Positions 1-5,638 are shown, counted from the first letter of the stretch. The stretch: 5,791 nucleotides of DNA from Bog-473 sp035483935 (GCA_035483935.1 DATHPK010000210.1:1-5791), one strand, 5' to 3'. The notes: generated by a model not told the origin, from the letters alone. Made by a program: numbers and translations.

Positions 1-319
1 CGACCTCGTACGACCACAGCTCGGAGGCCACCGAGACGGGGCCGCCGTGGGGCGAGGGGCGGTCGGCGCCGGCGTGGCCGTGCGCAAAGGCGGGCGAGGA
101 CACCCACGCCTGGAACGACGCCTCGTCGCGCCAGCGGGTCACCACGAGCCATTGGCGTCGGTCGTCGGTCGGGCGCAACAGCTCGAAGCCCTCGAAGCCA
201 TCCTGGTCGTCGACGGCACCGGCGCGCGCCGCGAAGCGACGGGCGAGCTCATCGCCGCTGTCGTCGGGCACGGTGATGGCGTTGATCTTGATCACGGTCG
301 GCGTTGCAGCGTCAGGCAT
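1..319 (-). CDS. MhuD/IsdG-like antibiotic biosynthesis monooxygenase domain protein (3' end beyond window)
   Basis: The gene reads leftward from ATG at 319-317 and leaves the window after 106 codons, so its C-terminus is missing. The protein is a single ABM-type ferredoxin-like domain. It opens with TVIKINAITVP (residues 8-18), continues through GFEGFELLRP (41-50) and WLVVTRW (57-63), and then FQAWVSSPAFAHGH (69-82). This closely follows mycobacterial MhuD, a cytosolic enzyme that opens the haem ring and releases iron. The Asn-Trp-His triad known from IsdG-type enzymes is present as Asn13, Trp72 and His82. The Asn-Trp and Trp-His gaps (59 and 10) equal those of IsdG (Asn7, Trp66, His76). That makes haem degradation the best guess, although ABM-fold proteins also act on quinones and polyketides. 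AGAGGTG at 330-324 is a good ribosome site for this start. Haem activity is inferred, not shown. Confidence 0.85.
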   Translation of the reverse strand, partial: MPDAATPTVIKINAITVPDDSGDELARRFAARAGAVDDQDGFEGFELLRPTDDRRQWLVVTRWRDEASFQAWVSSPAFAHGHAGADRPSPHGGPVSVASELWSYEV

Positions 320-415
320 CGAGCACCTCTATGGGCTAGCTAGGAGTACTCGATCTTGCCATCCCGGGGAAAAGGCTCCCCGGTCGAGGCTCCGAGATGC
401 GAGCATCACACCCCA
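320..415. promoter_or_regulatory. Divergent intergenic region with small palindromes
   Basis: This spacer lies between the starts of the MhuD-like gene (left) and the YrhK-like gene (right) and should hold both promoters. It contains two abutting 8-base palindromes, CTAGCTAG (336-343) and GAGTACTC (344-351). It also has a perfect 7-base inverted repeat CCGGGGA/TCCCCGG with a 6-base loop (364-383), and GATGC-GA-GCATC (396-407). I could not place convincing -10 or -35 boxes. The palindromes may be operator sites, or the 364-383 hairpin may lie in the leader of the rightward transcript. Confidence 0.45.
324..330 (-). promoter_or_regulatory. Ribosome binding site of the MhuD-like gene
   Basis: On the minus strand this reads AGAGGTG, with the AGAGG core six bases before the ATG at 319. 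It is one of the clearest Shine-Dalgarno sites in the window and supports the chosen start. Most other starts here lack one. Confidence 0.6.
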
Positions 416-1267
416 ATGGATCGCGTCTATGTCCAGCTCCCGGAGGGGTACGCCGGCGGACCGACGAGCGGGCTCGGCCCGTTCGTCAGTCGCGAAGAGG
501 TGGTGCGGGACGACGGGACGCGCCTGGTGTGGGAATCGCGTTGGCACCGCAAACACCCCCGGGGCAGGCGCCGCGGGTCAACGTGGTGGGCACCGGGGGC
601 GATCGCATGGTGGATCGGCGTCCTCTTCGCCATCGGTTCCGCCTGCTTCGCGCTGGGCGCCTTCCCCCCGTACGCCGAGGGCGTCGGGACAAATCCCGAC
701 AACCTCACTTATTTCATCGGATCGATCTTCTTCACGACGGCGGCCTTTCTCCAATATTTCGAGGCCGCAACGACGAGCCCGCACCTCGACCGACCCCACC
801 AGCGCCGCTTCAGGCGCCTCTTCGAGATCCAACGCATGCGCATCGACTGGTGGGCGTCGCTCATCCAGCTCGTCGGCACCCTCTGGTTCAACCGCACGAC
901 GCTCAGTGCCTTCGTCGTTGGCCTGGGTGCGTCGCCCACGCATCACCCGGTCTGGCGACCCGACGCCCTGGGGTCGATCTGCTTTCTCGTATCGAGCTGG
1001 TTGGCCTGGGGGGAGGTTTGTCACGGGCGCTTTGCGTGGCGCCCGGCGGACATCTCCTGGTGGATCACGCTGCTGAACCTCGTGGGCTCGGTGGCATTCG
1101 GCGTTTCCGCCATCGCGTCCTACGTGAAGCCGAACGGGCAGCTGGTCAGCCTGGCGCTCACTAACCTCGGCACGTTCGTGGGCGCTCTCTGCTTCCTCGT
1201 CGGAGGCCTCCTCCTCCTTCCCGAACGCACCGCGCCCGCTCCGGCGCCTGCAGCCGTGCCGGCCTGA
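416..1267 (+). CDS. Membrane protein with three YrhK-like two-helix repeats
   Basis: The 283-residue protein has a soluble N-terminal stretch of about 58 residues, then six predicted membrane helices in three pairs, and a short Ala-Pro tail. Each pair opens with a Trp-Trp motif (residues 65-66, 145-146, 215-216). A glycine-containing helix follows (FAIGSACFAL, QLVGTLWF, NLVGSVAFGV), and then a second helix (FIGSIFFTTAAFL, LGSICFLVSSWL, FVGALCFLVGGLLLLPE). The pattern resembles the YrhK domain (PF14145), a small two-helix module of unknown function, here repeated three times. The family match is from memory of the motif. No catalytic or transport residues stand out. The ATG at 416 has no obvious ribosome site. 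A TTG at 356, nine bases after AGGAG (342-346), is an in-frame alternative adding 20 residues, but those residues look like spacer and cover the 364-383 hairpin. A GAP-family gene follows after 21 bases, so the two are probably co-transcribed. Confidence 0.8.
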   Translation: MDRVYVQLPEGYAGGPTSGLGPFVSREEVVRDDGTRLVWESRWHRKHPRGRRRGSTWWAPGAIAWWIGVLFAIGSACFALGAFPPYAEGVGTNPDNLTYFIGSIFFTTAAFLQYFEAATTSPHLDRPHQRRFRRLFEIQRMRIDWWASLIQLVGTLWFNRTTLSAFVVGLGASPTHHPVWRPDALGSICFLVSSWLAWGEVCHGRFAWRPADISWWITLLNLVGSVAFGVSAIASYVKPNGQLVSLALTNLGTFVGALCFLVGGLLLLPERTAPAPAPAAVPA

Positions 1268-1288
1268 GCGAACGAAGCACGACCTCCC

Positions 1289-1942
1289 GTGGCCATCAAT
1301 CTCGTGCTCATCGGCTTGGCGATGGCCTTCTACCCGGTGGCGTTGACCGTCTTCATCCTCTTGGTGGCGTCGAACCACGGCCTGCGAAAGGGGGCGGCCT
1401 TCATCTCAGGCTGGCTCGCCACTCTCGCCGCCGTCGCGGTCATCACCGTCGCGGCCACAGGAAACGCGCCCCCAGCCGGCAGCACGGCACCGGCGACGGT
1501 CATTGTGGTGGCCAAGATCGTCCTCGGCGTCGCTCTCCTGGGTATCGCAGAGCGCCAGCGACGTCGGATGGGCCGGCCCCAGCCGGCGAAGCAAGAGCCT
1601 GCGTGGCGGGCGAGGCTCGACGACATGTCCGCGATCTTCGCGGTCGGGCTCGGAGCGTTCTTCCAACCTTCGGTGCTCGTGGTCACCGCCGCCACGATCA
1701 TCACCGGCGCGAAACTCTCCACGGCGGCGAGCTATGTCGCTCTCTTCGTCTTCGGACTGTTGTCGGCGTCGACGTTTCTGTCCATGGAGATCTACGCAGC
1801 GCTACGCCCGGCACGGAGTGCGGACGCATTGGGCCGCTTGGACCGATGGATACATCGACACACCGATTTCATCATCGTCATCGGCGCGACCGCGCTCGGC
1901 CTCTGGTTGATCGGCAACAACGCCTACGCCTTGGCGACCTGA
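1289..1942 (+). CDS. GAP/Sap-family (PF11139-like) integral membrane protein
   Basis: This 217-residue protein is almost entirely hydrophobic, with about six helices near residues 3-26, 35-57, 69-88, 113-135, 145-168 and 193-211. The N-terminal pattern is a first helix with a Tyr-Pro break (AMAFYPVALTVFILL), a short basic turn (SNHGLRKG) and then AAFISGWLATLA. This is typical of the GAP family, also called Sap after the mycobacterial sulfolipid-1-addressing protein. A basic cytoplasmic loop (ERQRRRMGRPQPAKQEPAWR, 88-107) divides the helices into two halves, as in LysE-like exporters. Family members are linked to surface lipid or small-molecule export, but the substrate cannot be read here. 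The GTG start at 1289 keeps the whole first helix. No good ribosome site precedes it, so coupling to the upstream gene is plausible. An in-frame ATG at 1322 would cut that helix. The stop codon lies in an inverted repeat shared with the convergent gene. Confidence 0.85.
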   Translation: MAINLVLIGLAMAFYPVALTVFILLVASNHGLRKGAAFISGWLATLAAVAVITVAATGNAPPAGSTAPATVIVVAKIVLGVALLGIAERQRRRMGRPQPAKQEPAWRARLDDMSAIFAVGLGAFFQPSVLVVTAATIITGAKLSTAASYVALFVFGLLSASTFLSMEIYAALRPARSADALGRLDRWIHRHTDFIIVIGATALGLWLIGNNAYALAT

Positions 1943-1964
1943 TCGCCTCCCGGCCCGATCAGGT
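1937..1964. terminator. Perfect 9-base inverted repeat at a convergent gene end (possible bidirectional terminator)
   Basis: ACCTGATCG (1937-1945) and CGATCAGGT (1956-1964) are perfect reverse complements separated by a 10-base loop. The stop of the GAP-family gene (1940-1942) is in the left arm, and the stop of the leftward DUF151 gene (1961-1959) is in the right arm. The same hairpin can therefore form at the end of either transcript. There is no T-run on either side, so it is not a classic intrinsic terminator. It could instead be a T-less terminator or a 3' end stabiliser. Confidence 0.5.
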
Positions 1965-2459
1965 GCCGGAGTCGGGGTCGGACAGGGGCTCGACGTCGCC
2001 GCCGTCCTCGAGCAGGCGCTCATCGACGAGAACCGGCGCCGCAACGGGCATACGCATGGCGAGGACGAGACCGTCCGACGGCCGGCAGTCGATCCGCTCG
2101 CGGCCGGCGGGCGTCATCAGGTCGAGCTCGGCGATGAGGTTGCCCTCCTCTCGTCCGATAAGGCGTACCGACACGACGTCGATGTGCGCCCGCTGGAGCA
2201 CCTGCATGAAGAGCTCGTGCGTCATGGGACGGCGGCCCGGGATCCTCCGGAGGGCCTGGGCGAGCGCCGTGCCCTCGGGCAACCCAACGGGGAACACGAG
2301 TGCGCGCATCGGCGGCTCGCTTTCGACGAGGGTCACCGAGGGGTACTGGGCGGGCAGCTCGAGCGAGACGTCCTCGACCGCCATGACCCGGAACGACGGA
2401 CCGATCGGAACCGGGGCGGGAGGGCGCCCGGCCGCAGGATCGGGTTGGAGCTCGGTCAT
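1959..2459 (-). CDS. Bifunctional nuclease family protein (DUF151/BFN, PF02577-like)
   Basis: This is a 166-residue soluble protein. After a Pro-rich N-terminus (1-22) the DUF151 core begins at FRVMAVEDVSLELP (23-36). Family hallmarks follow: RPMTHELFMQVLQ (77-89), a strand pair around VVSVRLIGREEGNLIAELDL (95-114), and IDCRPSDGLVLAMRM (123-137) leading into APVLVDERLLE (141-151). RPSD is the most conserved family motif. Thermotoga TM0160 is a structural reference, and some plant and algal members are described as having DNase and RNase activity. The role in bacteria is unclear. The ATG at 2459-2457 overlaps the rodA stop as ATGA, so translation is probably coupled to rodA and the two form one operon. 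The acidic C-terminal tail (EDGGDVEPLSDPDSGT) is probably disordered. The family call is firm; nuclease activity is not established from sequence. Confidence 0.88.
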   Translation of the reverse strand: MTELQPDPAAGRPPAPVPIGPSFRVMAVEDVSLELPAQYPSVTLVESEPPMRALVFPVGLPEGTALAQALRRIPGRRPMTHELFMQVLQRAHIDVVSVRLIGREEGNLIAELDLMTPAGRERIDCRPSDGLVLAMRMPVAAPVLVDERLLEDGGDVEPLSDPDSGT

Positions 2460-3607
2460 ATGCGTCTTCGCCGGGCGCCCACGCTCAGGGCGAACCCGAT
2501 CGCGCTGAAGAAGACGAGCACGGCTGTGCCTCCGTAGCTGACGAAGGGCAGTGGGATGCCGGTGATCGGCATGATTCCCATCGTCATCCCGGCGTTCTGG
2601 AACACGCTGAACGCGATGAAGGCGAAGAGGCCGGTGCAGACCAGGCGGCCGAAGGCGTCTCGGGAATGGGTGCCCGCCCGCAGGACGCGCCATGCGATGA
2701 CGCCCAGCAGGACGAGCAGGCCTGTGGAACCTACGAAGCCCATCTGCTCGGCCACGGCGGTGAAGATGAAGTCCGTCTGCTGCTCGGGCACGTAGCCAAG
2801 GTTCGTCTGGGCGCCGTGGCCGATGCCCGATCCGAATATGCCGCCCGAGCCGATCGCGTTTTCGGCTTGTGTCTTGTTGTAGATGGCCGACTGCACGTAG
2901 GGGTTGCTGCTGTGCGTGCTCGGATTGAGGAACGCCGTGAGCCGCGCGATCTGGTAGTGGTGCAGCAACCCGCTCTCGACAGCGACGAGGACGACAAGCG
3001 CGGTCCCGATGAGGAGCATCACGAGGATGCGGACCGGGAGGCCCGCCACCGCCAGCATGATCAGCAGAACGATCACCATGACCATCGCCGTGCCCAGGTC
3101 GGGTTGCAAGAGCACGAGGAGGATCGGGATGCCCGCCATGATCAGCAGGCGGAAGACGTCCCGCCATGCCAGTCCTTCCTCGTCGCGCCGCGCGCAGTAG
3201 GAGGCGATCGCCAGGATGAGGGCGAGCACGGCGAACTCGGACGGCTGGATTTGCAGCGGGCCCAGGCTGAACCAGCGCGCGGCGCCCTGCGCGCTCGATC
3301 CGACGACGAACACGCCCATGAGCGAGAGAACGATGAGCCAATAGAGGACGTTGGCGAGCGGCTCCCAGCGGCGGTAGTCGATGATCGCGATGACCACCAT
3401 GGCGATGACGCCCAGCACGACGAACAGGCCCTGCTTCTTGAGGAAGGTCTTGGGGTCCTCCCCCTGTGCGAGGAGGACCCCCCGGGTCGCCGTGTACACC
3501 ATGATCACGCCGATGGTTGAGACCATGAGCGTCGCCACGACCAGGATGAAGTCGAACGGTGGCACGTTGCGCCGGGCGGCAACGTGTGTTCGGGTGAGTG
3601 TGGTCAT
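2456..3607 (-). CDS. rodA: Rod shape-determining peptidoglycan glycosyltransferase RodA (SEDS family)
   Basis: RodA polymerises lipid II into glycan strands during cell elongation, working with a class B PBP in the cytoplasmic membrane. The 383-residue protein has about ten membrane helices and the SEDS signatures in order: GAARWFSLGPLQIQPSE (108-124), LLQPDLGTAM (166-175), AIGSGGIFGSGIGHGAQ (251-267), PEQQTDFIF (274-282) and GIPLPFVSYGGTA (350-362). Asp279 in the TDFIF motif matches the catalytic Asp262 of E. coli RodA. The PEQQTDFIF form, together with the wording around GHGAQTNLGYV, fits RodA better than FtsW. Length is close to E. coli RodA (370) and lacks the long tail of some actinobacterial homologues. 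I chose ATG 3607 because the protein looks normal from there; starts further upstream would run into the divergent mscS gene. No ribosome site is evident. The partner PBP2 and mreBCD genes are absent from this window. The end overlaps the DUF151 gene by four bases. Confidence 0.93.
   Translation of the reverse strand: MTTLTRTHVAARRNVPPFDFILVVATLMVSTIGVIMVYTATRGVLLAQGEDPKTFLKKQGLFVVLGVIAMVVIAIIDYRRWEPLANVLYWLIVLSLMGVFVVGSSAQGAARWFSLGPLQIQPSEFAVLALILAIASYCARRDEEGLAWRDVFRLLIMAGIPILLVLLQPDLGTAMVMVIVLLIMLAVAGLPVRILVMLLIGTALVVLVAVESGLLHHYQIARLTAFLNPSTHSSNPYVQSAIYNKTQAENAIGSGGIFGSGIGHGAQTNLGYVPEQQTDFIFTAVAEQMGFVGSTGLLVLLGVIAWRVLRAGTHSRDAFGRLVCTGLFAFIAFSVFQNAGMTMGIMPITGIPLPFVSYGGTAVLVFFSAIGFALSVGARRRRI
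3452..3481. repeat. Perfect 10-base inverted repeat inside rodA
   Basis: GGGGTCCTCC (3452-3461) and GGAGGACCCC (3472-3481) are exact reverse complements around a 10-base loop. The repeat falls at about codons 43-52 of rodA, in the first loop after helix 1. In the mRNA it would make a very stable GC-rich hairpin about 125-155 bases after the start codon. It may be a by-product of the coding sequence (RGVLLAQGEDP) or may affect translation. Function is unknown. Confidence 0.45.
3563..3586. repeat. Perfect 8-base inverted repeat at the 5' end of rodA, upstream of mscS
   Basis: CACGTTGC (3563-3570) and GCAACGTG (3579-3586) are exact reverse complements with an 8-base spacer. They occupy codons 8-15 of rodA and lie about 50-75 bases before the mscS start. 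This spacing would suit a dimeric regulator acting on the divergent promoters, or an early mRNA hairpin in rodA. It may also be chance in GC-rich coding DNA. Confidence 0.4.
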
Positions 3608-3630
3608 ATGGCGTGAACCGGGACAGAATA
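3601..3630. promoter_or_regulatory. Possible overlapping divergent promoters of rodA and mscS
   Basis: Rightward, TGGTCA (3601-3606) and CAGAAT (3624-3629) are spaced 17 bases and each match four of six sigma-70 consensus bases. Transcription would start about 3636-3637, at the mscS GTG, giving a leaderless mRNA. Leftward, TATTCT (3630-3625) is a -10-like box whose start point near 3618 would leave an 11-base leader before the rodA ATG; no -35 box is visible on that side. The two -10 elements share five bases. The boxes are weak matches and the call is an inference. Confidence 0.3.
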
Positions 3631-3636
3631 CCGGCC

Positions 3637-4674
3637 GTGAGTGGAGGGCTTCTGTCGCCGGTACAGGCCCTGGTGACGTCATCGGGCACGACGACGACCA
3701 CCTCGCCGGCACCGGTCACGGGGAACAGCGGCGTCCTGGGCCAGGCCAATCAGATCGCCGCGCAGGTGGACCAGGGCGGCGGCTGGCTGTACCACCTCTT
3801 GACGAAGCTCGGGGTGAGCCCGGACACCGCGTCGACGGTCACGGACCTGGTGGTGCGGCCGTTGAGCATCCTGATCGTCGTCTTGGTGGCGGCGTTGGTT
3901 GCCCGGTACGGCGCCAAGTTCATCCGCCGCCTTCTCACCCGGGTCGCGGACAAGGCCGCGGCCCGGTCGGGATCGACACGGGCGGGCGCCCGGGTTTCGA
4001 CGATGTCGGGTCTCGCCGCCAACATGTGGCGCCTCTTCGTGTTCGTCGTCGCCGGGGCGATCGTGCTGGGCATGCTCGGCATCAACCTCACGCCGTTGCT
4101 CGCGAGCGCCACCATCATCGGCGCGACGCTGGGCTTCGGGGCGCAGCAGATCGTGCGCGACTACTTCTCGGGCGCGTTGATGACGATGGAAGACCAGTAC
4201 AACGTCGGTGACTCGGTCACCGTGGGCGGCGTGACTGGTGTGATCGAGGACGTGACTATGCGCCTGACCCGTTTCCGCGGGGTCGACGGCACCCTCTACG
4301 TCATCCCCAACGGCGACATCCGCTTGATCGGGAACTTGTCACGCGGCTGGGCGCGGGCGGTGTGCGATCTCACCCTGCCCGGCGCGGCGGCTGCTGACTT
4401 AGATCGGGTGCGTTCGGTCATCGGCGAGGCAGCGCACGAGGTCGCGCAACGGCCTGAGTACGCAGGCCACGCGACTGAGCCGCCTCAGGTGGTCGGTCTG
4501 TTCGAGGCGGACTCGACGACCATCACGATGCGCGTGATGCTCCTGACCGTCCCCTCACAGCGTGATCCTCTGACGCGGGCGCTGCGCGAGGCAGCAGTCG
4601 AGGCGCTGGCAAAGGCCGGGCTCTGGCCGGCCGACCCCGCGGCGTCGGGCGCACCGGTCGCACCGGCTCACTGA
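3637..4674 (+). CDS. MscS-family small-conductance mechanosensitive ion channel
   Basis: This inner-membrane channel is expected to open under membrane tension and release solutes after hypo-osmotic shock. From GTG 3637 it has 345 residues. The N-terminal tail is Thr/Ser-rich (SSGTTTTTSPAP, 15-26). Helices follow at about 70-90 and 131-149. The pore-lining TM3 region is Gly/Ala-rich (LLASATIIGATLGFGAQQIV, 154-173), continuing into RDYFSGALMTMEDQYNVGDSV. The beta domain carries GGVTGVIEDVTMRLTRFRGV (197-216) and the signature VIPNGDIRLIGNLSRGW (222-238). The alpha/beta cytoplasmic domain runs to about 330. With three helices it matches the basic MscS plan, with a longer N-terminus and an Ala/Pro tail compared with E. 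coli MscS (286). In-frame GTGs at 3598, 3613 and 3673 are alternatives, and 3598 would overlap rodA. It is divergent from rodA and convergent with aroE. Confidence 0.92.
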   Translation: MSGGLLSPVQALVTSSGTTTTTSPAPVTGNSGVLGQANQIAAQVDQGGGWLYHLLTKLGVSPDTASTVTDLVVRPLSILIVVLVAALVARYGAKFIRRLLTRVADKAAARSGSTRAGARVSTMSGLAANMWRLFVFVVAGAIVLGMLGINLTPLLASATIIGATLGFGAQQIVRDYFSGALMTMEDQYNVGDSVTVGGVTGVIEDVTMRLTRFRGVDGTLYVIPNGDIRLIGNLSRGWARAVCDLTLPGAAAADLDRVRSVIGEAAHEVAQRPEYAGHATEPPQVVGLFEADSTTITMRVMLLTVPSQRDPLTRALREAAVEALAKAGLWPADPAASGAPVAPAH

Positions 4675-4696
4675 CTTCGGCTGCTCCGGCGGTTTG
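4675..4696. other. Short convergent spacer between mscS and aroE
   Basis: These 22 bases separate the ends of two convergent genes. The only symmetry is a 4-base hairpin, CGGT-TTGTC-ACCG (4690-4702), which runs into the aroE stop. I see no convincing terminator, unlike the other convergent junction near 1950. Confidence 0.35.
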
Positions 4697-5638
4697 TCAC
4701 CGAGGAGGAGGGCTCGCCGCCTCTACCGCCTGCCACATGGCCTCGACCGGAGGGGTGGCGCCGGTCCACAGCATGAGCTGCGCCGCAGCCTGGTGGACGA
4801 GCATGCCCAGACCGTCGAGGGTCGTGGCGCCCGCCTCCTCCGCCTCGGCGAGCCAGGGGGTCCGACGGGGGACGTACACCAGGTCGGCGGCCACCTGGCC
4901 GGCCCTCAGCAGCTGGGGTGCCACCAGCCATTCGGCCGGTCCGATGCCGACGGGAGCCGGCCCGCCCTCCATCCCGACCGGAGTCGCGTTCACCACCAGG
5001 TCGGCTGCGTCCACGACGTCGGCAATGGCGGCCTCGGTCAGCGTCACGACCGTTCCCGCGTCGCCGGCCAGGTCCGCCGCTTCGAATGCCCGCTCTGGTG
5101 TGCGGTTCACCACGGCGACGCCCGAGGCGCCGGCCCCGGCCAGGGCCAACACGACCGCCCGCGCCGCGCCGCCGGCACCGATGACGACGCACCGCTTGTC
5201 GGCCGGATCGAACTCAGCGCCGCGAGCCAGGGACGCGAGGAACCCTTCTCCGTCGGTGTTGGTGCCGTACAGATGGCCCCGTTGCTGCCGTACGCAGTTC
5301 ACTGCGGTGAGTCGGCGCGCCACGTCGCTGCACTCGTCGACCAGTCCGGCCACGTCCGCCTTGTGCGGCATCGTCACGGAGAGGCCGCTGATGTCGGAGT
5401 TGCGCATGGCGGTGAGCGCGTCCGCGGCCTGGCCGGGTGGGATCTCGAAAGCGAAGGACCGCCACGCGTCGGCAAGACCGAGCGCCTCGAACGCACTGTT
5501 ATGGAGGAGCGGCGAGAGGGAGTGGCGCACCGGGCTGCCGATCACGCCGACGACCCGGATGTCCGGGCCGCATTCGGCGCGGGCCTGCTCCATCGTCTCC
5601 GGCACGGGGCCGGGGCCGCCCGCCTCAGGGGAGGCCAC
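4697..5638 (-). CDS. aroE: Shikimate dehydrogenase (NADP-dependent)
   Basis: AroE reduces 3-dehydroshikimate to shikimate in the cytosolic pathway to aromatic amino acids and folate. The 313-residue protein carries the complete set of signatures. Shikimate is bound by Ser40 and Ser42 in RHSLSP (38-43). Lys93 in SVTMPHK and Asp129 in GTNTDGEGF match the catalytic Lys/Asp pair (E. coli Lys65, Asp102). Asn114 lies in TAVNCV. The NADP fold has GAGGAARAV (154-162) and VNRT (177-180). NATPVGM (217-223) and DGLGMLVHQ (275-283) follow, with Gln283 matching the conserved C-terminal Gln. GTG 5638 is used because GAGGT lies just upstream (5646-5642). The start lies inside the mltG end, overlapping it by 14 bases and suggesting coupling. 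It gives about 15-30 more N-terminal residues than usual. ATG 5593, after GGAG, is a good alternative giving 298 residues. All active-site residues are intact. Confidence 0.95.
   Translation of the reverse strand: MASPEAGGPGPVPETMEQARAECGPDIRVVGVIGSPVRHSLSPLLHNSAFEALGLADAWRSFAFEIPPGQAADALTAMRNSDISGLSVTMPHKADVAGLVDECSDVARRLTAVNCVRQQRGHLYGTNTDGEGFLASLARGAEFDPADKRCVVIGAGGAARAVVLALAGAGASGVAVVNRTPERAFEAADLAGDAGTVVTLTEAAIADVVDAADLVVNATPVGMEGGPAPVGIGPAEWLVAPQLLRAGQVAADLVYVPRRTPWLAEAEEAGATTLDGLGMLVHQAAAQLMLWTGATPPVEAMWQAVEAASPPPR

Noticed and set aside
356..415. TTG start at 356 for the YrhK-like gene, with AGGAG nine bases upstream
   Set aside because: The added 20 residues look like spacer and cover a 7-base hairpin. 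It is kept as an alternative only.
273..1076. A 267-codon plus-strand open frame
   Set aside because: Ser/Arg-rich translation without motifs. It overlaps the MhuD-like gene antisense and the YrhK-like gene in another frame, typical of GC-rich shadow frames.
578..1378. A 266-codon minus-strand open frame
   Set aside because: Charged low-complexity translation antisense to two membrane-protein genes, with no recognisable domain.
2666..3520. A 284-codon plus-strand open frame
   Set aside because: Asp/Glu/Arg/His-rich translation antisense to RodA; this is what the complement of a Val/Leu/Ile-rich gene yields.
1959..3749. A 596-codon open frame on the minus strand suggesting a giant fusion protein ending in DUF151
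   Set aside because: Upstream of 2459 the translation is Arg/Pro/His-rich with no family motifs and lies out of frame over a perfect RodA. Only the last 166 codons are real.
4206..4222. CGGTGAC-TCG-GTCACCG, a perfect 7-base hairpin inside mscS
   Set aside because: It encodes the conserved VGDSVTV stretch of the MscS beta domain, so codon choice explains it, and nothing about its position suggests regulation.
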